Shown here piece after piece: positions 33,746 to 46,235 of a stretch of 64,000 nt of DNA (position 1 is its first letter; each line of letters begins with the position of its first letter). A program made the position numbers and the translations under genes. Below the pieces are notes generated by a model that was given only the letters and a program-made list of their open reading frames with translations, searched no databases and was not told where the DNA came from. Source of the DNA: Cycas panzhihuaensis (taxonomy: Eukaryota > Cycadophyta); the NCBI GenBank assembly GCA_023213395.1, contig CM041465.1:35781741-35845740 (forward strand), read 5' to 3'.

Positions 33746-34633
33746 ATGGTTGCTATAAACATGCTAAATGCATGCACCATTCGATTAACAGGACAAGATA
33801 ATTATCAAGAATGAAAGAGATTCACTCAGAATTTGCTGATCATGAACGAATTTTGGAGTTATGTTTCTGGGAGATTACCTCGACCAGCACCTGTTATCAA
33901 TGGAAATGTTATTGTGCAACCTGATGATGCTTTGCTTGCTAATTGGGAAGCCAAAGATGAAATCGCTTTGGCATTTCTTCACATGATTGTTGATGTACAT
34001 GTAGATCAGAATATTGCTTGTGCTAAAACTTCTAAGGAAGCTTGGGACACTTTGTCCTCATTGTATAAAAGGCGAGATGAAGCTCGCATTTTAATGGTTA
34101 AGGCAAAATTATATCCTGTTATGTTTGTGAAGTCCATGTCGACTTTTCTTTCCTCCATCAAGGAGGTATGTAATGAACTGAATACATTTGGTAGTCCAGC
34201 TACAAGGGATGAATTGATCACATCCATCACCAAAGCTTTACCCAAGGACTACAATGGCTTCATTTCGTCTACTACAAGATATGGTTCTCTCAAAACTATG
34301 ACATTCAACGAATTTGATAGTCTGCTACTTCAAGAAGAACAAATCTATACTAAAGATACTGAGGAGGAACCATCTACATCAGGTGCATTCACGGCCAATT
34401 CAAAGGCCAAACAACAACCCAAACCTACACTCTCAAAGCAATTTGGGAACATTAACATTGGGTCTTCAAGGACCAATGTTGTATGTCATTATTGTGGCAA
34501 ACTTGGCCACATAGCACCTGATTGTCGGAAAAAGCAAGCAGATCTCGCCAGAATAAAGAAGCAGCCCACGTCAACAAGATCAAATGACAGCAGCCACGTC
34601 AAGAGTACCAACAAAGGTTTCAAAGAAGAATAA
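33746..34633 (+). pseudogene. Element E gag
   Basis: Copia Gag from ATG 33746 (MVAINMLNACTIRLTGQDNY). TGA at 33812-33814 falls where the family has Trp. Then follow LIMNEFWSYVSGRLPRP, CAKTSKEAWDTLSSLYKRRD and TSITKALPKDYNGFIS, the usual UBN2-type order. The zinc knuckle is intact (CHYCGKLGHIAPDC, about 34483-34524). The frame ends TAA 34631-34633, and the Arg/Gly-rich segment and protease follow in another frame. Confidence 0.9.
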
Positions 34634-35756
34634 AGAACCCCTCGACCAAATCGAGGTGCATATCGAGAAGGTCAAAGAGGAAGGGGGGGTTTCAGAGGTG
34701 GCAATCAACGCCACTCTAATCAGTTTGCAGATGAAGACAAACGGTTTTGTGCATATCAAACATCCAAGGTTGATGAAACTTGGATTATTGATTCTGAAGC
34801 TTCACAACACATGACTGGAAGTGAAGAGCTCCTCACCAACATCAAGGAAGGCAAAGGTCAATCAGTGACCTTTCTAATAATCAATCATCAAAATTTCTGG
34901 AGTAGGCACAATAACTCCATTTTCTTCTTCATCAAATCCTTCCTCCTCATTTCCCGATGGCAATGCCTATTTAATACCTTCAATGGACAAAAACTTACTA
35001 TTTGTTAGCAAGTTGGACAAGCAACATATGAGTGTATTATTCAGAAAAGGGAAATGTATAATCAGTGACAAAGAAGACCAAGTAGTAGCTGTTGGCTATG
35101 AGGATCAAGTCCTCTACAAGTTGGATGCAAATAATATAACACTTGATTCTGCTTACTCTGGTTCCATTGTCACTCCTTACTTGTCCAAGATGCAACTTTG
35201 GCATCAACGTTTAGGCCACTTGAGCTTAGACAATTTGAGGCAGATGATCAACAACAACATGGTACATGGGCTTCCTAAGATTTATGGAACAAAATGTCTT
35301 TGTGAAGCATGCATTATGGGAACTCAGCATCGCTTGCCTTTCCCTAAAGGCAAAGCATGGCGTGCATCACATCCTCTGCAGCTAGTACATTCGGATTTGT
35401 GTGGACCTATGTCCACATCATCTTTTGGAGGAGCTTTGTATTACATCTCCTTCATTGAAGACTTTTCTCACAATGTCTGGGTCTATTTCATCAAACACAA
35501 ATCTGAAGCATTTTCCAAGTTCAAAGAATTCAAGTTTGAAGTGGAAAATGAGTCTGACCATTCAATTAAAACATTAAGGACAGACAATGGAGGTGAATTT
35601 ACATCAAATGAATTCACCCAATACTGCAAGGATAACGGCATTCGGAGACAACTAACGATACCTCACACTCCTCAACAAAATGGAGTCTCTAAACGAATGA
35701 ACAGAACTTTGACCAATAAAGCCAAAGCTATGATGCATGCACAAGGACTCACTTGA
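34634..35756 (+). pseudogene. Element E protease and integrase
   Basis: The protease loop near 34785 reads WIIDSEASQHMT: copia DSG is changed to DSE. Integrase is open from 34983 to TGA 35754-35756. It has a zinc region (WHQRLGHLSLDNL, then CLCEAC), the first Asp in HSDLCGPM and the second in RTDNGGEFTSNEF. The catalytic Glu is Lys in GVSKRMNRT (family GVxER). Both catalytic losses are single G-to-A type changes. E therefore could not have transposed with its own enzymes if these changes predate insertion. Confidence 0.9.
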
Positions 35757-36727
35757 GCTTACTGGGAAGAAGCATGTCACACAACTGCCTATGTAGCCAA
35801 TCGCAGTCCCACTACAGCAGTCACCAACATGACACCCGAGGAGGCATGGTCTGGCAAAAAGCCTACTGTCAGCCATTTGAAGACTTTTGGGTGCACTGCT
35901 TATATGCACATTCCCGATCAGCAAAGGAAGAAATTAGACAAACATAGTCTAAAATGCATCTTTGTGGGGTATGCCATTCACAGCAAAGCCTACAAGTTGT
36001 ATGATCCTATAGGGAAGAAAATGCATCTCTCAAGAGATGTCATCTTTGTCAAGAAGATCACCGGGAGGTGCAAACAAAGATCCATGCAACCTCCCATTGA
36101 CAAAGGCAAGCAGATTGTTGAGGCCTTCCTTCCCTCTCAATCTTCTACACCATGTTCATCATCTGCACCAGCTGAACCATCTACTTCAACTGAATTTGCT
36201 CCACTTGATCCAAGCACATCTTATGTTGACCAACCACTTACACCAGAAGATCTTGAGGTTCAAGTAACTTCAATTCAAAAGTTACCCAAATGGTACACTC
36301 AAACAGTTCAGGACGGTCACATCATTGAAGGAAAACGTCCATCTAAATATCGGCAGCAAACCAATTATACACTTATGGCTGAAGTGCTTTGTGTTGATGA
36401 GCCTTCCTCTTTTGAGGAGGCTTCTAAAAATGAAAATTGGAAGGTTGCCATAGATGAAGAAATCCATTCTATTGAAAAGAATGGTACTTGGAATTTGGTT
36501 GAATTGCCTAAATACAAACAGTAATCGATTGCAAATGGGTCTACAAGACCAAATTCCATTCTGATGGTTCACTTAAAAGGCAGAAAGCACGTCTTGTCGC
36601 AAAAGGTTTTAAACAAAAAGAAGGCATAGACTATGAAGAAACTTTTGCACCAGTGGCGAATATGAACACCATCAGACACCTTTTGGCCTTAGCTGCTCAA
36701 TGCAAATGGCTTGTTTATCAGATGGAC
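35757..36727 (+). pseudogene. Element E integrase end and RT start (first copy)
   Basis: Continues in shifted frame: MTPEEAWSGKKPTVSHL, KCIFVGYAIHSKAYKLYDP, a Ser/Pro-rich linker (SSTPCSSSAPAEPSTSTEF), then EEASKNENWKVAIDEEI and early RT (GFKQKEGIDYEETFAP). TAA lies at 36522-36524. The copy ends abruptly at CKWLVYQMD, about 36725, and the sequence then steps back to the integrase end. Confidence 0.88.
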
Positions 36728-36934
36728 GTTCCAATCAGCAAAGGAAGAAATTAGACAAGCATAGTCTGAAATGCATCTTTGTAGGATATGCCATTCACAG
36801 CAAAGCCTACAAGTTGTATGATCCTATAGGGAAGAAAATGCATCTCTCAAGAGATGTGATCTTTGTTGAAGAAGATCACAAGGAGGTACAAACAGCATCA
36901 ATGCAACCTCCCATTGACAAAGGCAAGAAGATTG
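36728..36934 (+). pseudogene. Element E, second copy of integrase end
   Basis: Repeats the sequence of about 35919-36125 (QQRKKLDKHSLKCIFVG) with roughly 5-8% differences. It is cut at 36934 by element D and resumes at 44437. Confidence 0.9.
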
Positions 36935-37232
36935 TGAAAAGAGTGGATCTATCCTTCATCTCCATGCACTAAACACAAAGGCAAACATGGGAGCAAGAGA
37001 GACTTGAGAGAAAGAAAGTAGCTCTCACAAAATGGGGAGGTAAGAATAAATCTCCTCCATTGAGCTTTTGCTTTTATATTGAGAGAGGGAGCATTAGAGT
37101 TAGGTGAAATGAAATTACACATAATGCACATGAAAGTGCATTTCACTTAAGTGATCTAATTTAAAGTTCACTTAAGACCCTTTTTCGAAATAATCAACTA
37201 ATGTAATGACCTTATGTCATTAACCCTTTTCA
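36935..37232 (-). repeat. 3' LTR of element D, 298 bp
   Basis: On the minus strand it starts TGAAAAGGGTTAATGAC and ends CCACTCTTTTCA. The polypurine tract (minus ATTAAGGGGGAGAT) is at 37246-37233. Confidence 0.94.
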
Positions 37233-37719
37233 ATCTCCCCCTTAATGGTAGAAGGTCATTTCATTCTATTTTATTCTATCCTATGAGGTCTTCATTTGAG
37301 CCTCTTACAAAGCAAACTAGTATGATACTTTTGTGGAAAACCCTCATGGGGAAGAAAACCCACAAATTTTCTAATCTACTAACCTGGCTCAGGGGGCTCT
37401 TTAAATGTAGCCAGATAGCCAATCAGTACAATAAATTTTGTAGCTGAAATCTACTGAGTCTCCATATACCATTTGGTCATCCCCCATGCCCTTTCGGGTT
37501 TTCACAGGTTCCGATTTTCCAAAATGATACAACCCTTATCCTTTCGCGCCCACATGGGGTTTTCACGAATGGGATAGAGCAGACTTACTCTTGTCCTTCC
37601 GCGCCCACAAGGGGTTTTCACGAAGAAGACAGAGTATGATGGTGCTATTGTCATCTCCTTCAATCAGTCAGAGATGGAGGCCCTAAGGCTGAGTTGCTTT
37701 CGGAACTGTTCAAACTTCA

Positions 37720-40700
37720 CCCTCTTCGGGTTTGGTGAAGATATCGCCACTTGATCCGCTTTGGGCGACTCCAATTGAATTGTGCCATCATGAACTAGTT
37801 CTCTAATCGTGTGGACTTTTGTACTTATATGTTTGGTACGATCATGAAATGTGATTTTTAGCCATCTGGATTGTAGATTGATTATCTACATGTAAGCTAG
37901 TAGAACTTGTTTGGGTGGCATTTAATGTATTCAACAATTTTCTAAGCCATATCACCTCCTTGCTTGTCTCGTATAAAGAATGTACTCACTTCAACAGCTT
38001 GAGTCTCGCAACTATCTTCCCGTCTGGATCTCCATGATATTGGTGTTGTTCCAAGAAATGTTACGCACCTGCACGTAGATCTTCCCGTGTCTTTATCTCC
38101 CAAAGTCTCGAGTCTGTATGCATAAAGTTTAAATTCGCATTGGGTTCATACAATGCACCATATTTGCTAGTCGCCTTTAGGTACCTCAACACTGTGACAA
38201 ATTGCCAATGATTCTCGCTTAGGATTTGTCATGAATCTTGCAAGAATGCCGACAGTGTGCAATATCCGCCTTGTGTTGGTAGTATAGATGAGACTACCTA
38301 CAAGTTGCTCAGAGTGTTGTGTCCGCCTCCCTATTGTCACCATCAACCGAGAGCTTAATATTAGGCTCCATAGGTGTATCCACCGTCGAGCACCTTCCAA
38401 CCGAAACTTTGTCGGAAGATCGTTGATATATTTTTCTTGGGAGAGAAAGATTTTGCCATCCTTTTGAGTTACTTCAATTCCCAAGTAATATTTCATCAAC
38501 CCGAGGTCGACAATTCAAAAGTTTTAGCAAGGTCCTTCTTCAACCGGGCCGACACTGCTCACTATTCCCCGTTATGAGCATGTCATCCACAAAGATTAAG
38601 AGGTAAGTGACTTTATCATTTTGGCGCTTGATGAATAATGTTGCATCAATATCTTGATAGTCACAACCTCATATCCAAGTTGCCTCATTCTTTCAGACAA
38701 CTTGGTAAACCAAGCACGAGGGGCTTGCTTTTAGGCCATACAAGGACTTTTGAGCCTACAAACTTTATGCTCCCCGATCGTCAATCTCATATCCTTCGGG
38801 CCGAGCCATGTAAATTTTTTCTTTAAGGTCCCCATTGAGAAATGCGCCTTAACATCAAGTTGGTGGATTTTCCAACCTCGCTGAGCGCCCAAGGCTATAA
38901 GAGTTCGATTGTAGGCCACTTGGTTGTAGGAGCAAAGATTTCAAGGTAGTCAATACCTTCCCTTCGCGTGAATCCTTTGCTACCAAGCTCGCCTTGTGTT
39001 TTCTAGGGTGCCATCCGATCTATACTTGTTTTGAACACCCATTTATTTTGAACTACCTTTCTTCCAAGTGGTAGATCAACAAGCTCCCATGTACCGCTCT
39101 TAATAAGAGATTGATACTCTTCGTTCATGGCATTTCTCCAAGCCGCATGCTTTACGACTTCTTGGTACGTTAGGGCTCTTCATTAAGAGCAAGATGCGCT
39201 CACCGGTTCAAGCTCAACGGAAAGTGATTCATGCATCCTTGCTCTATGGGCACTTCTAGTGCCGCTTTGCCTACCTCATCCGGGTCGCATGTCCTTGTGT
39301 AGTCGGTAGGCTTCACGAAAACCTTGAGTTGGGAATGAGGTTTTCATTTCCACAACCTCTTGATCTTCGCTTTGATCCTAAAAGGATCATGTGAAATATT
39401 TGGCACGGAGGAAGTTGGCGATTTGGAGAAGATGGGCCGACCACGGATGTTGGAGAAGATGATCCTTCGCTATGGCTTTGCCTTTGTCAACTTGGTCGCT
39501 CACAAATGATGGTGCCGGATGTATACACATTGGATTGGAGTCACTTGTATCCTCCGAGGCTCTATTGTCGATTCCAAGATTTTAAGCAACTGCTCAAAGA
39601 TCTTACCCCTAAATTTTGGAACTGGACATCAAATTCGATAGCATCATTAAATCGGTATGAAGGCGTCTTGGAGTCAAGTCTCGAGTAATTGATCTTCGCC
39701 TGCAAAGATAACATCTCTAGTGATGATGATTTTGCGCCTCAAGGTATAAAACCTTGTATCCCTTTTTGTCCAAGGGTATCCGACAAAGATGCCTTTGATG
39801 GCTCTATCTTGGAGCTTATTTCTATGTTCCTGCAAAATATGTGCATAACAAGTAGAGCCAAAAATTCTGAAGTGGGAGATAGAGGGGTTTTGTCCATACC
39901 ACATTTCATGTGGAGAGGGGCCGAGCTTGGAGGGACTAACAGTGTTGATGCAATACACGCAGCCCGTATAGCCTCACCCAAAGATAGATAGGGACATTCT
40001 TATATACCAAAGATAGCACGAGCCATATTCATGATGGTCCTGTTCATGCGCTCGGCAACTCCATTTTGTTGGAGTGTACCGCAATGATGGTCCGATGTTT
40101 GATTCCATGTTGGCGTAGGTACGATTCAAACTCATTGGATGTGTACTCGCCACCATTGTCAGTCCTGAGTATTTTGATCTTGAATCCAGATTCATTTTCC
40201 ACGCGGCCTTGAAAGCTTGAAACATAGAAAAGCTTCATCTTTCTTTGCAAGAAAAGCAACCCATACTTTCTTGGTAAAATCATCAATGAAAGTAATATAG
40301 TACCACTGCATTTAATAGAAGGGATGGGCATAGGACCGCATATATCCGAGTGTACAAGCCGCAAAGGTTGGCTAGATTTCCACAGACTATGAGGAAAGGG
40401 TTGTCTTTGAGATTTAGCAATAATACATGCTTCACATTTAAAGGGCTTAGAGGGGAACTTAGGCAAACCAGAAGAGTGTCTTGTAGTTCTCTTAGCGATC
40501 AATTTTGATATGGCCCATACGAGCATGCCATAGAGTCGCTTGGGACAACTTTTGAGGAGTCGGGGTTGTGGTAAAACAAATTCATCATCAACATAGTGGG
40601 CTTCAGAGGATGGTGAGCCGGTTAGGTAAAAAGTTTACCATCAAGAATTCGGTCATAACCATAGCATTTGAAGGAGGGTGAATGACACGAGAGTTTGATT

Positions 40701-41240
40701 GTTTGCGCTACACTCGGATCAAATCCATGAGAGACAAGGGTGGACAGGAGAGCAGATTACGCTCGAGGCGAGAATATATAAAACATCAACAAGTGTAAAA
40801 TGGAAGGCACAGGAGTTTCGGGCAAACAGTTCAAGTCCTTCGACTGGCTGAGATGATTTGTCAGCCATGTGTACAACACCACGAACTTCAGAGTCAAAAT
40901 CTTAAAAGAAGTCGCGATGACAAGTCATGTGTTGTGTTGCTCCAGTATCCATGATCCACGATGAAGTATTTGAGGTAGCACTATTTGCAACTCCAAGTGG
41001 TGAAGGCAAAAGTGAATAAGCATAGCCACAATGAGCCTCAATATACTTAGTGGATCTATCAACAACATTTGATGAAGTGGTCCCAATTCTTTGAAGGTGT
41101 GCATGAGCAAATTATGTTCCACCAAAAGCATCTTCAAAAGAAGTATTATCAACATTATGTACACCATGGCTGTTGATAACTTGGTAGTTTGTTGGTGGCG
41201 ATTACGCAATTTTGGCATAATGTCCTCTTCTATTACACCT
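37720..41240 (-). pseudogene. Element D pol, heavily frameshifted
   Basis: On the minus strand, from 41240 downward: protease with GSWILEQHN in one frame; integrase from about 40530 with catalytic motifs HSDICGPMP, RTDNGGEYTSNEF and, in another frame, GCCGAGCGC coding AER; RT near 38900 (TLIALGAQRGWKIHQLDVK, absent from C); and RNase H near 38250 (QLVGSLIYTTNTR, ARFMTNPK). All three integrase acidic residues remain in the DNA. Frames change every 100-400 bases, mostly by loss of one base, often in short homopolymers. Confidence 0.85.
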
Positions 41241-42139
41241 TTGGCACACGATTGTTTGATTTCCAGTCAAGTATTGAAGGCCGGATTGTTCTCGATTCTT
41301 GGATCTAGGTCCGGGTTGATTATTTTGGCCTTGGCCTTGAGATCGCTTTTTGTTGGAATTGAGGAGCCTGTTGACTAAGAGGACGTTGTCCTTGTTGTCT
41401 ACCTCTTCCTCTTCCACGGAATTACCACCTTCACGAGAGTATTGACCTTGATTTTTGGTGTAACAAAGATCTTCTTCCACTTCAAAAGCGGATCAATTGG
41501 ATCCGATGTAGTGGCAAAGTTGGTATCAAAGGTCTTATCAAATTCAATGAACTTATCAAGAAGATCCTCAAAGTTTAGGGTCTTCAAAGTTCCAATGGAT
41601 TGAAGACTCCTAATGATTTTTATAATCGAGATATGGAGACATGTTGAATCAAGAAAGCCCATGTAATGCATTGAGTTTTAAAATCTTTATCAATGGCTTG
41701 CTTGATTGGACGAAGGAGATTGATTGTCTCACTTGCATGTCCTTTCGCATTTTCAATTTGTTCATCTTGAGACTAAGTGAACAAATTCTAAGTCCGATTT
41801 AGTGTCAAAGTTCTTCTTAAGAACTTCAAGAACTTTCCATCTCAGATCATGTACGCTTCATCAATGAGATTATGCAGGAATAATCGGTGACAAGCGATAT
41901 CCCCGCACGGATTTTATCATCATCAAGTTCCCATTGGCGTTTAGCTACGACTTCTGGGAGCGGTTGGAGCACCTCCTCAAAGCGATTGTGGTAGCTATAG
42001 TAATGCAAAGTGGTGTAGGTTGTAAGTGATCTCTCCATAGACCTTCATACTTTGCGAGATTTCGACACCAAGGAACCACATGTCCCAATTTTCTTTCCCT
42101 TTCGAATGCGTTCACATTTTGCTTGAACTGTGAAGACAT
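41202..42139 (-). pseudogene. Element D gag
   Basis: Starts at ATG 42139-42137 (MSSQFKQNVNAFERERKLGHV). The frame is open only to 41945 and the rest is traceable in pieces: RQWELDDDKIRAGISLV, DKFIEFDKTFDTNFATTSD, and the zinc region CQRCNRRGHYAKI. There a run of five A in C is four A in D, which removes the last Cys from the frame. Other one-base losses relative to C lie in CCC and CC runs. Confidence 0.88.
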
Positions 42140-44133
42140 TGTGTCTTTTTAGAAGGGAAGAAATGAACAAAGGACTATAAAAGTGATGGCAATAAATGAC
42201 CGATCACTATTTACAAATGGAAAATGTAATGAAGTAGTGTAGAAGAAGGAAGAAGAAGTGAGAATGGTTGCTCAAAGATGAAGGGAGCAACTTAGAGAAA
42301 AGTCACCAACACTTGTGACAAATATTAACCCCGACGAGAATATGAGAAAAAATTGGCCACTAACACTTGTGGCAAATATTAACCTGACGCAGCAGGAATA
42401 TGAGAAGCACTATGATTGTGATTACACTATGGATCACTTTTTACAAATAAGTAAGTGATCAATATACAAGATTGTAGGCCAATGTAGAAGTTGACATCAT
42501 TGGGTTTACACAACTTGAAACTCGAATGTAGGATGCGTAATCAACCCAATAACCTCTAACTTGTGTCCAACGTGTAGTTGAGGTTGTTGAAGGGATGCCT
42601 AGGCTTCTAGTAGAATTAATTTGGCCTTCACCCGCGATACCCGCAATCGTGCTTGGTGATGAAATCCAAGTCACAACGGAGCCCAGGTACTCCCAATCCT
42701 CACCCAGTTCACCAATGAGCAGCTATATACCTCCTCTAAAGAGTGGTACGTGCATACCCATGGCTATGACGGATATTGGATCGGGTATATTTTAATCTTG
42801 TATTAAAGTTTCAATTTTCCTTGGTTATCGGGATGATCCCCGATTGAGCCACGATGGTATGGCTAACCAAACCTCACCAATATTCCGTTTAGTCCGGTCC
42901 CAACTTGAAACCCACACCTCCTTTATGGCACCGATTACGCCAACCAAGGTATCTCAACCTTCGCGAGTGTGTGAGCGGTACAAGATGGCGGAAAATAGCG
43001 TGACGTGATGCGTTCCTTTTAGGAAGAGTGAAAAGATTATCGAATTGCATCAAACGTACATTTAAGCGAAAATAATGCTTGCTTGGAGTGCTTTTGGAGT
43101 GCTTGCTTGAAGTGTCTTGAGTGCTTGCTTTGAGTGATTTTAGAGTCTTTGAAATGTAATGCTAATAAGTGAGTGAGGACAGGATATTGCTCGATCCGTG
43201 TGTTTTTTCTCACTTTTACAATGGGCTTTTAAGCCTTATAGAAACGAAGAAATTTTCTTTTTTTTTTTTTTTTTTTTGTTAATACAAAAAAGTACTCTTC
43301 ACTAAATCTTCAATAACTTTCTCCCACGATGTCGAAATGGAGTGCCGATTTTTGTGCCGCAAACTAGACTCGAGCTTCATCTTCGTGAAGTGGAATCAGT
43401 CCAAATGAGTTCGAAAGTTTTTGACAGCCCCGTAAAGTTAGGAAATTATATTTTTCCGAATTCTTACTAAAATAATCATTGTTCACTAAAACAGAATAAC
43501 TTCCTCATACGATATCCAAATTAGGTGCCGCTTTTGTCTTTGGAAAGTAGACTCAGAGCCCCATCTTTGACAATTGGAATCACTTCAATTGGATCTCTGT
43601 AGAAGATTTTGCAGACCTGTGAAGTTCAGCGATCAAACTGTATTTCTGCAGAAATTTCAGCTTGCAAATATCTCATTAACACATGATACCATATGAAATT
43701 TCCATCATTTTTTGATCACTAGGATCCCAATATGGGCAAGGTGAGAGCATACAATGATAGATATTTTAAATGGCTCAAAATTCTTTAAAAAAATGGGTAA
43801 AAACTCCCCTTACAATCATTCTTCTAAATGTGAAAAATTTACAAGATTTCCTTGTTAAATGGACAAAAAGGGAAAAGAAAAGAAGAATGAGATAGCATGA
43901 ATGGACAAAGGATTGGAATCCTTGGGCCTTACAAATCCTTGTATTATGCTTCCAAACCTGCAAAAGAGAAAGGAAAAGCAAACAATACAAAATATGCTAT
44001 CATAATAACTTGAAAATATTTCTAAATTCACTTTCACAATCTCCTTCACCACATGGATTGTGGGGGAGAAGGAAGTGATGGCTCCATTGCAAGTGCAAGT
44101 GGGGAATATGAAGGAAGCAAGCTCGATACCACA
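42140..44133 (-). other. Long leader of element D
   Basis: The counterpart of the C leader. It holds two copies of the tandem unit at about 42300-42420 (C has three) and a T run of about 20 at 43257-43277 (plus strand). The PBS, GTGGTATCGAGC on the minus strand, is at 44132-44121. Confidence 0.8.
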
Positions 44134-44431
44134 TGAAAAGAGTGGATCTATCCTTCATCTCCATGCACTAAACACAAAGGCAAACATGGGAGCAAGAGAG
44201 ACTTGAGAGAAAGAAAGTAGCTCTCACAAAATGGGGAGGTAAGAATGAATCTCCTCCATTGAGCTTTTCTTTTATATTGAGAGAGGGAGAATTTGAGTTA
44301 GGTGAAATGAAATTACACATAATGCACATGAAAGTGCATTTCACTTAAGTGATCTAATTTAAAGTTCACTTAAGACCCTTTTTTCGAAATAATCAACTAA
44401 TGTAATGACCTTATGTCATTAACCCTTTTCA
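44134..44431 (-). repeat. 5' LTR of element D, 298 bp
   Basis: Near-identical partner of 36935-37232. On the minus strand the PBS follows at 44132. Confidence 0.94.
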
Positions 44432-44436
44432 GATTG

Positions 44437-46223
44437 TTGAGGCGTTCCTTCCCTCTCAATCTTCTACACCATGTACATCATCTGCACCAACTGGACCATC
44501 TACTTCAACTGAATTTGCTCCACTTGATCCAAGCACATCTTCTGTTGACCAACCACTCGGCTGGAAGATCTTGAGGTTCAAGTAACTTCGATTCAAAAGT
44601 TACCCAAATGGTACACACAAACAGTTCAGGATAGTCACATCATTGAAGGAAAACGTCCATCTAAATATCGGCAGCAAACCAATTATGCACTTATGGCTGA
44701 AGTGCTTTGTGTTGATGAGCCTTCCACTTTTGAGGAGGCTTCTAAAAATGAAAATTGGAAGGCTGCCATGGATGAAGAAATCCATTCTATTGAAAAGAAT
44801 GGCCTAAACACAAACAGGCAATCAGTTGCAAATGGGTCTACAAGACCAAATTCCATTCTAATGGTTCACTTAAAAGGCAAAAGGCCCACCTTGTAGCAAA
44901 ACAATTTAAACAAAAAGAAGGCATAAACTTTGAGGAAACTTTTGCACCAGTGGTGAACATGAATACCATCATACTCATCTTGGCCTTAGCTGCTCAATGC
45001 AAATGGCCTGTTTATCAGATGGATGTGAAGAGCGCCTTTCTTAATGGGGATCTTCAGGAGGAGGTATATTTGGAGCAACCTCCCGGATACAAAGTACAAG
45101 GCAAGGAGCATTTTGTATATCGCCTAAAAAAGGCGTTATATGGCTTGAAGCAAGCTCCAAGGGCATGGTACTCGAAGATCGATGACTACTTCTTGAGACA
45201 TGGGTTTCATCGATCTACTTCAGATCCTAATCTGTATATAAAACATGAAAAGAACCATGTAATTTTTGTTGCCTTGTATGTAGATGACTTAGTGATCACT
45301 GGTAGTGACACTAAGATGATTCACATTCTCCAAGATGACTTGAAGAGAAGTTTCGAGATGACAGATCTTGGACTTCTCCATTACTTTTTAGGCTTTGAGA
45401 TATGGCAACAGCCAAGCTATATCTTCATCTCCCAAGCGAAATATTCTTGGGACATTTTGCAGCAGTTCAGGATGCACGACTGCAAAACAATGCCTATACC
45501 TATGGAGAATGGATCTAAGCTTACTCTCAATGAGGAAGCTGCACCGACAGATCCCACACTTTATCGACAGTTGATTGGGAGTCTCATTTATCTCACCAAC
45601 ACTCGACCAGACATTTCATTTGCTATTGGGATTTGCTCACGTTACATGTCTCAACCCAATCAGATACACTAGAATGCAGCCAAACGCATACTTAAGTACA
45701 TCAAAGACACCTTGCAACATGGCCTTGAGTATGCACATAATGAGAACTTCACTCTGGAAGGGTTCTCAGATTCTGATTGGGCAGGTTGCCAAGATAGCAG
45801 GAGACCAACCTCGGGATGCTGTTTTTCCCTTGGTTCAGCAATTGTTTTGTGGAGTTGCAAGAAGCAACCCAATGTTACCTTGTCCTCCACCGAAGCAGTA
45901 CAAAAGCTGCGCAGCGACTTGTGAGGCTATCTGGCTACGACGGATTCTTGGCGAACTTGGACTTGAGCAGGGTCACCCCACCAGGATACATTGCGACAAT
46001 CAAAGTGTGCTCAAGTTAGCTAAAAATCCAGTCTTTCATGCGCGGACAAAACACATCGAGGTTCACCATCACTTCATCAGAGAGCATGTGCAGAATGGTG
46101 AGATCAACCTCCGATGCACTCCTCTGAGAGGAATAGACAGCAGACATCTTTACCAAGCGTCTTGGTAGAGAAAAGTTTGTAAAATTCAGAGATGGTCTTG
46201 GTGTCCGACTTAACATTCTAAAC
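44437..46223 (+). pseudogene. Element E RT and RNase H (second copy onward)
   Basis: E continues after D with the linker (SSTPCTSSAP in one frame), a loss of about 28 bases near 44802 relative to the first copy, then a good open frame at 44950-45672. It has the RT motifs YQMDVKSAFLNGDLQEEVYLE, KKALYGLKQAPRAWY and the catalytic LYVDDLVITG (about 45273-45302), then DLGLLHYFLGFEI. RNase H follows with SLIYLTNTRPDISFA, FSDSDWAGCQDS and CDNQSVLKLAKNP. A TAG at 45670-45672 and frameshifts near 45890 break it. Confidence 0.92.
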
Positions 46224-46235
46224 AGTAAGGGGGTG
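46224..46235 (+). other. Polypurine tract of element E
   Basis: AGTAAGGGGGTG lies directly before the 3' LTR. Confidence 0.8.

Larger units (their letters stand above)
36935..44431 (-). mobile_element. Copia element D (C family), minus strand
   Basis: A 7497-bp copia element, same family as C, inserted in E in reverse orientation. TSD GATTG is exact (36930-36934 and 44432-44436). Both LTRs are 298 bp and differ at about three bases and two indels, so this is the youngest insertion of the nest. Its coding region nevertheless has many one-base losses compared with C and no long ORF. It keeps more CpG sites than C, in line with its younger age. Confidence 0.95.

Noticed and set aside
43257-43277. 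Long T run as a LINE or SINE poly(A) tail on the minus strand
   Set aside because: It lies inside the D leader with C-family sequence on both sides. C has a shorter A/T run at the matching place, so this is a microsatellite expansion.
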